Both the position numbers and the translations under genes were made by a program. A stretch of DNA of 19,639 nt from CAYFHQ01 sp964342805 (GTDB lineage: Bacteria > Bacillota > Clostridia > Peptostreptococcales > Acidaminobacteraceae): NCBI GenBank assembly GCA_964342805.1, contig CAYFHQ010000073.1, positions 1-19,639 of the forward strand, in the 5' to 3' direction. A model generated the notes under the pieces. The model had not been told where the DNA came from, made no database searches, and worked only from the letters and a program-made list of their open reading frames with translations. This document shows, piece after piece, positions 1 to 7,288 of this stretch (its first letter is position 1; every line of letters begins with the position of its first letter).

Positions 1-2
1 CC

Positions 3-866
3 TTTCAGCGGTTCGTAAGGAAACACAAGGTCCGGTGCCTCAAGCGGTGCCTGTATACTTTCTGTGATGTTGACCTGACGGCAGGAGACTTTTTAGGTTT
101 GGTTCAAACGGACCGGCAACTCTACGACCCCCACCATTTGATCGTCTATCCCAGGGTTCGGCCCCTGGAAGAACTTTTTGTGGCTGAAGAAGTCCCCCAG
201 GGGTCCCTATCTGTTAAAAGATGGATTCATCCTGACCCCATCCAGCGGGTGGGTAACCGAGAGTACACGGGTTCAGAGCCCCTCCACACCATGGACTGGA
301 AGGCCAGTGCCAGAGCCCAAAAGCTAATGGTCTCACAGTTTGATTACACGTCAGAACCTGCAATCATGCTCCTACTCAATACGGCCCACTTTCAAGCGGA
401 ATGGTTGTTCAAGTGTCCTGATTGTTTTGAGGACATCGTCTCAGTGGCTGCCAGCCTATCAGAAGCTGCTTTTAGCGAAGGCATTCCTGTAGGCATGGGA
501 ACAACAGCCTCTATCCAGTCCAGTAGGGCAGGTCAAATCCTCATGCCTGAAAAAGGCCATGGCCAGAGGCGGCTGGTTCTGGAGACCCTGGCGCGCTTGT
601 CGGAGTATAACCGCATGTCTGCAGTCCAGTTACTCAAGCTCTACAAACAATATTATGCACCCAATCAAACGGTCTTTTATATTACGGAAGTCATGGACCA
701 GCGGGTAGCCAACGAACTCAATAAGATGGTCCGGGCAGGCTACCAGGTCCATGTTGTCCTCTTGGAGGAACCCCATCACCAGTATGGGCTGAGTCCCAAG
801 GTGCCGGTTCATGTGGCCAAGACTTTTAAAATGGAAGGGGGCATGCAGGGTGTTCAAATTCATTGA
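3..866 (+). CDS. DUF58 domain protein, 3' portion (5' end outside window)
   Basis: Frame 3 is open from the first complete codon at position 3, so this is the C-terminal 287 residues of a longer protein and not a gene starting at the TTG at 99. The residues before that TTG read as ordinary DUF58 sequence (a VDLTAGDFLGL stretch leading into DPHHLIVYPRV). The family hallmark G-x-R-x-Y-x-G-S-E-P followed by DWKASAR is present in the part encoded at about 250-315. DUF58 proteins usually have about 400 residues, with two N-terminal membrane helices and a von Willebrand A-like C-terminal fold. The helices would lie upstream of the window. DUF58 genes normally follow a MoxR AAA+ ATPase gene, and the pair is thought to act in envelope-related processes, but the biochemical role is unknown. 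The stop overlaps the next gene by 17 bp, indicating one operon. Family assignment is confident; function is not. Confidence 0.85.
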   Translation, partial: FQRFVRKHKVRCLKRCLYTFCDVDLTAGDFLGLVQTDRQLYDPHHLIVYPRVRPLEELFVAEEVPQGSLSVKRWIHPDPIQRVGNREYTGSEPLHTMDWKASARAQKLMVSQFDYTSEPAIMLLLNTAHFQAEWLFKCPDCFEDIVSVAASLSEAAFSEGIPVGMGTTASIQSSRAGQILMPEKGHGQRRLVLETLARLSEYNRMSAVQLLKLYKQYYAPNQTVFYITEVMDQRVANELNKMVRAGYQVHVVLLEEPHHQYGLSPKVPVHVAKTFKMEGGMQGVQIH

Positions 867-2187
867 TGACGCAGCAGGCCTCATTCTCAGACTGGCCTTT
901 GAAGGCCTGGAAACTTTTTTGCTTTTCACCTTGCTGGCCCTCAGTTGGAATAAGGCCTATGTGGTCGGCTGGTCCTTTCCCTTTACCCTTGTGGTTTTGG
1001 TCCTGAGTTATGGACTCAACAAGCGGTTTTCCACCCTGGGTGAGAAGGAGCGAGAGGAATCAAAACGCTATGTCTATGGTGGGATAGCCGTCGCCCTATT
1101 GGCTGGCTTTATGGCGCATCCCCAGTATGGGAATGCTGGGAAGATCATAATGAGTATGTATTACCTCTACACCTGGATCAGGGGTGTTGCCATGGTGGTC
1201 GCAGAGGAAAAATCGGTCTATTATGCCAAACGCTTTATACGGACCTTGGCCATTGGATTTGTGATCAGTATTAGTATTGGTATAGGGTCGTGGGCCTTGT
1301 TTAGAGTCCACTTGCAAGGGGCCTTTGGTCTGTTTGTTGTCCTGACCATCCTCTATATGGTCCGGCTCAACATGAAAGACGCCTTTGGCCGTGAGGGGGT
1401 CAATGTCTTGACCCAAAACCGCCACTTGCTTCTGGTCAATGTCGCCTCAGTCTTACTCATGGTCGGAGGTGTCGGCCTCCTTTTTGCCTTTTTTGTCCTT
1501 GCAGACTTTTCGTGGTTTGGACAGGTATTGGGCTATCTCCTAACGCCGCTATTGAAGTTGGGGACCCTATTTAGCCTCTGGGCCAAGGGGCGGTTTCGAA
1601 GTCAAATGGACAAGAACGACCAACTGGATGAGGCCTTTGACAGGGTCCAGGAGTCAACAGACCCGTCTGTGGGCGTAGACTCAGAAATGGTACAGCCCTA
1701 CGAGGAATCCACCCTGGACGTCATGGTGGAATGGGGCTTTTACTTGCTCTTGATCGCCCTCTTGGTTGGCCTCCTCTACTGGATGCAAAAGCAAATCCGT
1801 CAGAGTCGCAAGGGGCAGGGGGGCCAGGCCTTTGAGTACAAGGAGTCCATGGTGTCCGCTACCTACCTCCGACAAGTCATCAGAGATCGTCTTTCCACTG
1901 TTAACGACCGGGTCCGCCGCGTGTTTGGTTCCCACCTACCAGAGGAGCCTGTACGCCGCCTCTATGCCCAGTTTTTACACAATGAGTTGAAGGTCGGTCG
2001 TTATTATGCCAAGTTTAAGACCGCCAATGATATCAATGAGGAAGTCCAGGTCCTCGACCAGGGACGACCAGACATTGAAGCGCTTACTGACCACTACAAC
2101 CGTGTCCGATATGGGGAATCGGTCAGTAGGGAAGACCAGGAGGCGATTGCAAGAGACCTGCACCAGGTAATTGACAAGCGGAAATAA
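850..2187 (+). CDS. Multi-pass membrane protein with C-terminal DUF4129-like domain
   Basis: Predicted 445 residues if translation starts at GTG 850, which has the purine-rich AAGGGGG stretch (about 835-841) at good spacing. The in-frame ATG at 811 would overlap the DUF58 gene by 56 bp and add a poor N-terminus. About six hydrophobic segments fill the first 240 residues. After a charged loop comes another helix (LLLIALLVGLLYW), then a soluble C-terminal region with the pattern RRLYAQFL...T...EEV...DIEALTDHYNRVRYG. That pattern resembles DUF4129, the C-terminal domain of TgpA-type transglutaminase membrane proteins that follow moxR-DUF58 genes. No transglutaminase core (Cys-His-Asp) is visible between the helices and the C-terminal domain. 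It probably works with the DUF58 partner at the membrane. The DUF4129 match is by pattern only, and the function is unknown. Confidence 0.72.
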   Translation: MFKFIDDAAGLILRLAFEGLETFLLFTLLALSWNKAYVVGWSFPFTLVVLVLSYGLNKRFSTLGEKEREESKRYVYGGIAVALLAGFMAHPQYGNAGKIIMSMYYLYTWIRGVAMVVAEEKSVYYAKRFIRTLAIGFVISISIGIGSWALFRVHLQGAFGLFVVLTILYMVRLNMKDAFGREGVNVLTQNRHLLLVNVASVLLMVGGVGLLFAFFVLADFSWFGQVLGYLLTPLLKLGTLFSLWAKGRFRSQMDKNDQLDEAFDRVQESTDPSVGVDSEMVQPYEESTLDVMVEWGFYLLLIALLVGLLYWMQKQIRQSRKGQGGQAFEYKESMVSATYLRQVIRDRLSTVNDRVRRVFGSHLPEEPVRRLYAQFLHNELKVGRYYAKFKTANDINEEVQVLDQGRPDIEALTDHYNRVRYGESVSREDQEAIARDLHQVIDKRK

Positions 2188-2193
2188 ATGTTC

Positions 2194-2222
2194 TTGCCAC
2201 CTGTCTTCCGGGTATTTATAAC
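2194..2222 (+). promoter_or_regulatory. Sigma-70-type promoter for the FMN-binding lipoprotein gene
   Basis: TTGCCA (2194-2199) and TATAAC (2217-2222) are separated by exactly 17 bp and match the vegetative consensus at 5/6 each. Transcription would begin near 2229. The first transcribed bases include a small hairpin (ACTCC-AAAA-GGAGT, 2230-2243), and the ribosome binding site follows. The signal is independent of the upstream operon, which ends at 2187. Confidence 0.6.
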
Positions 2223-2268
2223 CTAGAGTACTCCAAAAGGAGTGGGGTATCGAAAAGGGGAGGTAAGT

Positions 2269-3180
2269 ATGTTCAAACAAAAAGGGTGGAAGTTTTTTGT
2301 TGTATTGATGCTTGTGGTTTTGGTGGTTGCAGGGTGTAATGCTGGCCAACCACCAGTGACAGAACCAGCAGACACGGAGCCGGAAGCCATGGACCCTGAA
2401 GAAACCATGGAAGAGACACCCATGGAAACCATGATGTATGCAGACGGCCTCTACTATGCTACGGGTAAGTACTCAGAGCAAAGTGGGTGGAAGTCGGCCG
2501 TATTATTGGAAGTGAGCGGTGGCAAGATCACCCAGGCCAACTGGACGGGCATTAGTAATAAGTCAGGTCCAGACAAGAAAGAAGCCTCCATGGGCGGCAT
2601 GTACCCCATGGTGGAAAATGGTGGCGCCCAAGCCCCCTGGCATGAACAGGCCAAAAAGGCTGAAGACCACTTACTCATGACCCAAGATCCAAAAGACATT
2701 GTCTTTTCTGACGACGAAGGCCACACGGACGCCATTAGCGGCGTGAGCATTAACGTCAATGACTTCTTTACATTGGCTGAGGCAGCCCTAGAGGCAGGGC
2801 CCCAGCAACCAGGTCCCTATAAGGATGGCTACTACATGGCCGAAGCCGACGACTTCGCCAACGGTTGGAAGGGTCAAGTCAAGGTCACTGTCCTCTTTGG
2901 ACGGCTGGAATCCATCCAGTGGACCGGAGTCAATGAGGAAGGTCTAGACAAGATCACAGCCTCCATGGAGGGCAAGTACCCCATGGTGGAAAATGGCGGC
3001 GCCCAGGCCCCATGGCACGACCAGTCCATGAAGGTGACTGACCATGTGACCATGAACCAGGACCCCATGCCTGTGGCCTATATTGACGACGAAGGCCATA
3101 CGGACGCCATTACTGGCGTGTCTGTCCATGTGAATGATTTCTATGACTTGCTCGAAAAGGCCCTCATGGACGCCAAGTAA
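2269..3180 (+). CDS. Lipoprotein with two tandem FMN-binding-type repeats
   Basis: Predicted 303 residues from ATG 2269, which has a strong site (AAGGGGAGG) just upstream. The GTG at 2242 lacks one. A lipoprotein signal peptide with lipobox VVAGC (Cys near residue 23) places it on the outer face of the membrane. A Pro/Glu/Thr/Met-rich linker leads into two repeats of about 110 residues. Each begins DGxYY, contains a nearly identical YPMVENGGAQAPWH block, and ends with the flavin-attachment-like motif D-A-I-S/T-G-V-S followed by an F-x-x-L-x-x-A-L helix. The motif aspartates are D154 and D279, and the candidate acceptor serines are S160 and S285. Proteins of this type (PplA, RnfG-like FMN_bind domains) carry FMN covalently attached by ApbE and take part in extracellular or membrane electron transfer. 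Here that role is inferred. The gene stands alone between its own promoter and terminator. No apbE or electron-transfer partner is in view. Confidence 0.8.
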   Translation: MFKQKGWKFFVVLMLVVLVVAGCNAGQPPVTEPADTEPEAMDPEETMEETPMETMMYADGLYYATGKYSEQSGWKSAVLLEVSGGKITQANWTGISNKSGPDKKEASMGGMYPMVENGGAQAPWHEQAKKAEDHLLMTQDPKDIVFSDDEGHTDAISGVSINVNDFFTLAEAALEAGPQQPGPYKDGYYMAEADDFANGWKGQVKVTVLFGRLESIQWTGVNEEGLDKITASMEGKYPMVENGGAQAPWHDQSMKVTDHVTMNQDPMPVAYIDDEGHTDAITGVSVHVNDFYDLLEKALMDAK

Positions 3181-3195
3181 GTGGAAAAGCATAAA

Positions 3196-3238
3196 AAAAC
3201 TCTGGTAATCCGAAAGGAAAACCAGAGTTTTATTTTTT
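3196..3238. terminator. Bidirectional intrinsic terminator between convergent genes
   Basis: A perfect 11-bp inverted repeat (AAAACTCTGGT at 3196-3206, ACCAGAGTTTT at 3221-3231) has a 14-nt loop. A T-rich tail follows on the plus strand (3231-3238), and an A run precedes it (3193-3199), which gives a T tail on the minus strand. It can stop both the FMN lipoprotein transcript and the convergent DUF4364 transcript. Confidence 0.88.
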
Positions 3239-3265
3239 GTTGTTTATAAGTTGGGCACGACCCCA

Positions 3266-3796
3266 TTAAGACTCAATAAGGGTTCCCATGATTTGGGCAT
3301 AAAGGGAAGTTGCGTCCTTCTTCCAGTGGTCGCAAAGTTGCTTGGCACGACTGTTGGAGAAAACGGTCAAGTTGAGGTCAATGAGAGGGTCTGATCCCTC
3401 TAGCATTTGCAAGTGGACCTTGTAGTGGCCCTCATTGATTTTTTTATAGGTAGCCTGGATTTGACGTTCCATATTGATCCGGGACTGGACCTGCTCTAGG
3501 GCCTGGTCCACCTGGGAGACCGTAGACGATTTTAGGCGGTCCTTGAAAACGTCCAGACTACTTTTCCCCTTTGATGTGATGGTGATCCCCTGTCCCACTT
3601 CCATGGGAACAGCTTCCACCAACTCTGCCGTGGTCATTTCCCCCATGTATTGCTGGAGGGCAAAATAGTTCATCAGGTCATTGTCGAGGACAAATTCCTC
3701 CAATTGACCCTGGGTGATCGTACGATCAAACCCATGGAGTACATATAAAATCGTGAGCTTGTCACGGACTTGTGCTTGATTGTCGTTTACAAACAT
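3266..3796 (-). CDS. DUF4364 family protein, probable winged-helix regulator
   Basis: Predicted 176 residues on the minus strand. The start at 3796 (MFVNDNQAQVRDKL) is preferred over the upstream TTG at 3829, because DUF4364 proteins typically begin MF followed by a charged stretch and then K-L-x-I/L-L-Y. A purine-rich AGAGAG precedes it as a modest ribosome site. The N-terminal 70 residues (KLTILYVLHG...TQGQLEEFVL...YFALQQYMGEM) look like a winged-helix DNA-binding fold. The C-terminal part (LNLTVFSNSRAKQLCDHWKKD) is typical of the family, which is widespread in Clostridia as small putative transcription regulators. It is divergent from the polysaccharide deacetylase gene and convergent with the FMN lipoprotein gene. 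Its targets are unknown. Family assignment is confident; function is inferred. Confidence 0.8.
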   Translation of the reverse strand: MFVNDNQAQVRDKLTILYVLHGFDRTITQGQLEEFVLDNDLMNYFALQQYMGEMTTAELVEAVPMEVGQGITITSKGKSSLDVFKDRLKSSTVSQVDQALEQVQSRINMERQIQATYKKINEGHYKVHLQMLEGSDPLIDLNLTVFSNSRAKQLCDHWKKDATSLYAQIMGTLIES

Positions 3797-3828
3797 GAAA
3801 TCACTCTCTTTATTTAATGGTGTTAACA

Positions 3829-3834
3829 ATTATA
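3829..3834 (-). promoter_or_regulatory. Candidate -10 box for the DUF4364 gene
   Basis: The minus strand reads a perfect TATAAT here, about 33 bp upstream of the chosen ATG, giving a short leader. A weak -35 (TGTAAA, complement of 3851-3856) sits 16 bp upstream. The -10 is good and the -35 poor. Because this box would fall at the TTG 3829 start, it also argues against translation from that codon. Confidence 0.4.
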
Positions 3835-3926
3835 CCGTTTGTCGCTAACATTTACACCAGTATAACACACGGACGACGGTTTATTGGCGGCAGGAATGAA
3901 AATACAGTTACAATTTCCGAAAAGGC

Positions 3927-3955
3927 TTCCACCCACTTGATTTCAGGTGTACAAT
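3927..3955 (+). promoter_or_regulatory. Weak candidate promoter for the polysaccharide deacetylase gene
   Basis: TACAAT (3950-3955) has a good -10 shape and is preceded at 17 bp by a poor -35 (TTCCAC, 3927-3932). It lies 43 bp before the ATG in the 202-bp divergent intergenic region. No operator or other structure was recognised in that region. Confidence 0.35.
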
Positions 3956-3998
3956 AACCCTGCAAACCAATGAGACATCAGAAAGGTAGTGTGACAAG

Positions 3999-5204
3999 AT
4001 GCATAATAAAAAATGGGCACTGGGCCTGGTAATCGGTAGTTTACTACTGGCAGGCTGTGGAGCCAATTCTATAGATCAGACTAGCACGCAAGACCCCTCA
4101 GAGCAAGTGGCAGTGGAACAAAATCAAGGCCAAGAAGATGCGGCCGCAGCGGAAGAAAAGGGTGACCCCCAAGACCCAACGGCCGGGACTGAGGAGCCCC
4201 CTAGTTCCGGGGACCAAGGTCTTCCAGAAGGCAGCTCCGAAGAGAAAGAAGTACAATCAACGGACGAGCCGGCTGAGTCCGGTCAATTGGACATTGACCT
4301 ACAAGCCATCCAGCCCAATGAATTGGGAGAAGTCATGGTCATTATGTACCATGGTCTAACCAAAAAGAACACCACCTATTCCCGGACACCGGAGTCTTTC
4401 CAGGCGGACCTAGAAGAACTCTATGCTGACGGATTTCGACCTGTTTCCTTCGAGTCCTATCTCTCAGGAAACTTCGATGTTGCACCAGGAATGACACCCT
4501 TTGTTTTGACTTTTGACGATGGCAACAAGTCCAATTTTAACGTTTGGGAAGAAAACGGAGAAATCGTTATTGACCCTAAGAGTGCCGTTGGGATCATGGA
4601 AGCCTTTTCAGCCGACCATCCTGACTTTGACCCCCAGGCCAGCTTCTTCTTAAATGGAGGGACCCCCTTCGGTCAAGCTGACTACCTGGACTGGAAACTT
4701 CAGTTTCTACATGACAATGGCTACGGCATAGGAAACCACTCCTGGGGCCATGATAAACTGTTGGACCTGGATGTGGACCAAATTCAAAAGTCCCTTGGCC
4801 GCAACGTCAACGCCCTTGAAGACCGGGTAGCTGGCCTAACCGTGGACACCCTGGCCCTGCCCTTTGGGGAGCGACCCAAGGACGAGGCCCGTTACAATGC
4901 TGTGACAAGTGGAACCTATGACGGCCGTACCTACACCCACAAGGGCATTCTTCTGGTAGGCTGGAAGCCGGACGTGTCCCCCTTCGACACCCGGTATGAT
5001 CCACTGTCCATCATGCGGGCCCAGTCAGGAGACGGAAAAGACCAGCTGAGACGGTGGTTGGACGACTATAAGGAACGACCCTACAAGAAGTTTATTTCCG
5101 ATGGTGATCCCAATGTGGTTACCATTCCGGAAAGCAAGTTAGAGAAACTGGATATGGACCAGGTAGGCGACCGTCAGGTAATTACCTATGTTCCTGAAAA
5201 GTAA
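3999..5204 (+). CDS. Lipoprotein polysaccharide deacetylase (NodB homology domain)
   Basis: Predicted 401 residues from ATG 3999, preceded by GAAAGGTAG. A lipoprotein signal with lipobox LLAGC (Cys about 20) is followed by a roughly 70-residue acidic, Glu/Gln/Ser/Pro-rich spacer that would lift the enzyme away from the membrane. The catalytic domain begins near VMVIMYHGL. It carries NodB motif 1 TFDDG (D173 and D174, general base and metal ligand) and motif 2 HSWGH (metal ligands H247 and H251). A later LALPFGERP stretch probably corresponds to motif 3. Enzymes of carbohydrate esterase family 4 remove N-acetyl groups from peptidoglycan or other surface glycans with a bound divalent metal. The substrate is not evident. 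About 70 residues separate motifs 1 and 2, longer than in minimal family members. The next gene starts 8 bp after the stop. Domain assignment is confident; the glycan target is unknown. Confidence 0.88.
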   Translation: MHNKKWALGLVIGSLLLAGCGANSIDQTSTQDPSEQVAVEQNQGQEDAAAAEEKGDPQDPTAGTEEPPSSGDQGLPEGSSEEKEVQSTDEPAESGQLDIDLQAIQPNELGEVMVIMYHGLTKKNTTYSRTPESFQADLEELYADGFRPVSFESYLSGNFDVAPGMTPFVLTFDDGNKSNFNVWEENGEIVIDPKSAVGIMEAFSADHPDFDPQASFFLNGGTPFGQADYLDWKLQFLHDNGYGIGNHSWGHDKLLDLDVDQIQKSLGRNVNALEDRVAGLTVDTLALPFGERPKDEARYNAVTSGTYDGRTYTHKGILLVGWKPDVSPFDTRYDPLSIMRAQSGDGKDQLRRWLDDYKERPYKKFISDGDPNVVTIPESKLEKLDMDQVGDRQVITYVPEK

Positions 5205-5212
5205 GGTGACCT

Positions 5213-6235
5213 ATGAAAGCATACACACCGGGTTCAGCCTTTGACTGGACCGGACGAATAGATAGTGAAACAGATTTTGACGCCTTCCGCTGGCACCAAT
5301 GGGTTGAAACCATGGACATAGGTGAAGACGACCTTGAACCCCTGGAAAAGGGGATAGGCTTTGCCTTGATTGGTTTCTGCAGCGACGAAGGGGTCAGTCG
5401 TAACAAGGGCCGTCAGGGGGCAAGTAATGGTCCTGACAGCATACGCCGTGAACTACGGAACAAACCCTGTCCCTTTACCCAGGCGGTAAAACTGGTGGAC
5501 ATGGGCAATATCCACTGTGTGGATGGCCGTTTGGAAGAGGCCCAAAACCGCTTGTCTGACCTGGTTTCCAGTGTTGTGGCCAAGGGGTGGTTTCCCCTGG
5601 TTTTGGGGGGCGGCCATGAGGTGGCCTTCGGCAACTACAATGGGGTGGCCAAGGGAATCCAGTCCTTGGAACCAGGCAAAACCCTGGTTGACCTAGGGAT
5701 CATTAATTTTGACGCCCACTTTGACCTGCGACCTGTACCAGGCCAGTCCACCTCAGGAACCATGTTCAGGCAAATCGCGGACCAATGTGCAGACCAGGAC
5801 CAGCCCTTTTCGTATTTTTGTATAGGTATTCAAGAGAACGCCAATACGGTGGCCCTCTTTAAGACGGCCAAGGAACTGGGTGTTGAGTATATCTTGGCCA
5901 AGGAAATGGCCAATCGGGACGACTGGTCCATCGCTGAAAAGCTGGACTTGTTTATCCGTAACCATGACCACCTATATGTGACCATTTGCGCTGACGTGAT
6001 CGCCTCGGCTTTTGCCCCGGGTGTGAGTGCAGCCCAGCCCCTGGGGATCATGCCCGAGCAACTCCTCAAGTGGTTGAAACACATTCTCCTGTCTGGCAAA
6101 ACCCTGAGTTTTGATATAGCAGAAGTGTCTCCTCGGTTTGACCATGACCATACAACGGCCAACCTTGCAGCTGTGGTTGTTTTTGCAGTGGTCCGTACCC
6201 TGGCCCAAGCCAATGGATATGGAGTTTCCTACTAG
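5213..6235 (+). CDS. hutG: Formimidoylglutamase (arginase/agmatinase family)
   Basis: Predicted 340 residues from ATG 5213, with the ribosome site AAGGTGA overlapping the upstream stop codon. The ureohydrolase metal motifs are present: GGGHE (H135) and NFDAHFDLR (D167, H169, D171). The third motif reads TICAD followed by AFAPGVSA, so the first aspartate of the usual D-x-D is Cys259 and D261 is kept. The overall layout (RNKGRQGASNGPDSIR, IGFCSDEGVSRNKG, SFDIAEVSP) fits formimidoylglutamases, which hydrolyse N-formimino-L-glutamate to glutamate and formamide in histidine breakdown. The other hut genes are not in the window. Pairing with a cell-wall deacetylase is unexpected and may be only positional. 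No clear terminator follows before the promoter at 6293. Agmatinase or another guanidino hydrolase is less likely but possible. Confidence 0.8.
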   Translation: MKAYTPGSAFDWTGRIDSETDFDAFRWHQWVETMDIGEDDLEPLEKGIGFALIGFCSDEGVSRNKGRQGASNGPDSIRRELRNKPCPFTQAVKLVDMGNIHCVDGRLEEAQNRLSDLVSSVVAKGWFPLVLGGGHEVAFGNYNGVAKGIQSLEPGKTLVDLGIINFDAHFDLRPVPGQSTSGTMFRQIADQCADQDQPFSYFCIGIQENANTVALFKTAKELGVEYILAKEMANRDDWSIAEKLDLFIRNHDHLYVTICADVIASAFAPGVSAAQPLGIMPEQLLKWLKHILLSGKTLSFDIAEVSPRFDHDHTTANLAAVVVFAVVRTLAQANGYGVSY

Positions 6236-6292
6236 ATCAAGGCCAGTAGGACTGACCAAGTGGATGACTCAGACAAAGCGACTAGAATAAGA

Positions 6293-6321
6293 TTGTCACC
6301 TGCCTAGTGGTGTACTATAAT
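6293..6321 (+). promoter_or_regulatory. Promoter of the cobalamin biosynthesis operon
   Basis: TTGTCA (6293-6298) and a perfect TATAAT (6316-6321) are spaced 17 bp apart, close to the sigma-70/sigma-A consensus. Transcription should begin near 6328, about 13 nt before the riboswitch, so the RNA element lies at the very 5' end of the message. Confidence 0.8.
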
Positions 6322-6340
6322 AAGGATGACAAACGAGACA

Positions 6341-6495
6341 ATCAAGGTGCCCTTTTGGGATAATAGGGAAAACGGTTAAAGTCCGTTGCAGCCCCTGCTA
6401 CTGTAAATGCTGCTGTTTGTAAGGCCACTGTTCTTATCGGAATGGGAAGGCGCAAATGGGTGAATGCATGAGCCAGGAAACCTGCCTTGGTATGG
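6341..6495 (+). ncRNA. Cobalamin riboswitch
   Basis: The conserved core of the adenosylcobalamin riboswitch is recognisable in order: GGTGCCC...GGGATAATAGGGAA, GTTAAAGTCCGT, GCCCCTGCTACTGTAA, the B12-box-like GCCACTG (6424-6430), GGGAAGG, and GATGCATGAGCCAGGAAACCTGCC. The outer stem P1 forms between AATCAAGG (about 6340-6347) and CCTTGGT (6485-6491) with one G-U pair. A further hairpin just downstream (CAGCTTCA...TGAAGGCTG, about 6500-6520) could be the kissing-loop partner of the receptor domain. Adenosylcobalamin binding is expected to lower expression of the ten cbi genes through the terminator that follows. Whether the ligand is adenosyl- or methylcobalamin cannot be read with certainty. 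Confidence 0.95.
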
Positions 6496-6576
6496 AATAC
6501 TGACAGCTTCAGGGTGAAGGCTGCTGCGGTTTTTGGCTTACCATTGGGTAGTCATATAAACATACGTAGCTTTTGC

Positions 6577-6604
6577 AGACGACTGAGGAATCAGTCGTCT
6601 TTTT
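6577..6604 (+). terminator. Riboswitch-controlled intrinsic terminator
   Basis: A perfect 10-bp stem (AGACGACTGA at 6577-6586, TCAGTCGTCT at 6591-6600) with a GGAA tetraloop is followed directly by T residues. It lies between the riboswitch and cbiC, so it is the natural expression platform for transcriptional attenuation. I could not identify a convincing competing antiterminator by eye. Near-identical 13-nt direct repeats flank the hairpin (6563-6575 and 6612-6624). Confidence 0.85.
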
Positions 6605-6637
6605 ACATTTGTACGCAGCTTTTGAAAGGAAACCAAC

Positions 6638-7288
6638 ATGTCCAAGGATCAAACTACCTATATGAAGAACCCCATGGGGATCGAAAAAAGAAGTTTTGAA
6701 ATCATTGAGTCTGAGTGGGGAGACCGGGCTTTTGACGAGGCCACGGCCCTGGTCGTTAAGCGGGTCATCCACACTACTGCGGATTTTGAGTATGCAGACC
6801 TCCTTGACTTTCATCCAGACGCCATAGCATCAGGCATCAAGGCCCTCCAGGAGGGTTCAGATATTTATGCGGACACCAACATGGTTATGGCAGGCATTAA
6901 CAAAAAGAAGCTGGCCCAGTTGGGCGGCAGGGCCTACCACCATGTCCATGAACCTGATGTGGCAACAGAAGCCAAGCAGAGACAAATCACCCGGTCCATG
7001 GTAGCCATTGAAAAGGCCTGCCATGACCGCAATACGAAGATATTTGCCATCGGCAACGCCCCAACAGCTCTCTTTACCTTAATCGAGCAAATTGACGCCG
7101 GTGCGGTAAAACCAGACCTCATTGTGGGTGTACCTGTTGGTTTTGTAGGGGCAGAGGAATCAAAAGAAGCCCTTAGAAAACTAGACATCCCCTACATTGT
7201 TGTTCGGGGGAGAAAGGGTGGCTCACCAGTGGCTGCCACCATATTAAATGCGTTACTCTATCAGATTGACAACGAGCGAGGTTGGTAG
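6638..7288 (+). CDS. cbiC: Cobalt-precorrin-8 methylmutase
   Basis: Predicted 216 residues, the normal length for the family. It starts at ATG 6638 after GAAAGGAAACC. CbiC/CobH moves the C11 methyl group to C12 to give cobyrinic acid, the last step of corrin ring synthesis. The catalytic histidine lies in RVIHTTADF (H45), and family blocks follow: AIGNAPTALF, PDLIVGVPVGFVGAEESK, and the C-terminal VRGRKGGSPVAATILNAL. It is the first gene of the operon behind the cobalamin riboswitch, and its TAG stop overlaps the GTG start of cbiD by one base. Assignment is firm. Confidence 0.96.
   Translation: MSKDQTTYMKNPMGIEKRSFEIIESEWGDRAFDEATALVVKRVIHTTADFEYADLLDFHPDAIASGIKALQEGSDIYADTNMVMAGINKKKLAQLGGRAYHHVHEPDVATEAKQRQITRSMVAIEKACHDRNTKIFAIGNAPTALFTLIEQIDAGAVKPDLIVGVPVGFVGAEESKEALRKLDIPYIVVRGRKGGSPVAATILNALLYQIDNERGW

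Noticed and set aside
811..849. ATG 811 as the start of the second gene
   Set aside because: It overlaps the DUF58 gene by 56 bp and lacks a ribosome site; GTG 850 has AAGGGGG at proper spacing.
99..866. TTG at 99 as the start of the DUF58 gene
   Set aside because: The frame is open to the left edge and the upstream residues look like DUF58 sequence, so the gene is simply cut by the window.
2454..3068. Two similar minus-strand open frames opposite the FMN lipoprotein gene
   Set aside because: They resemble each other only because the plus-strand gene contains two repeats; they have no ribosome sites or family features.
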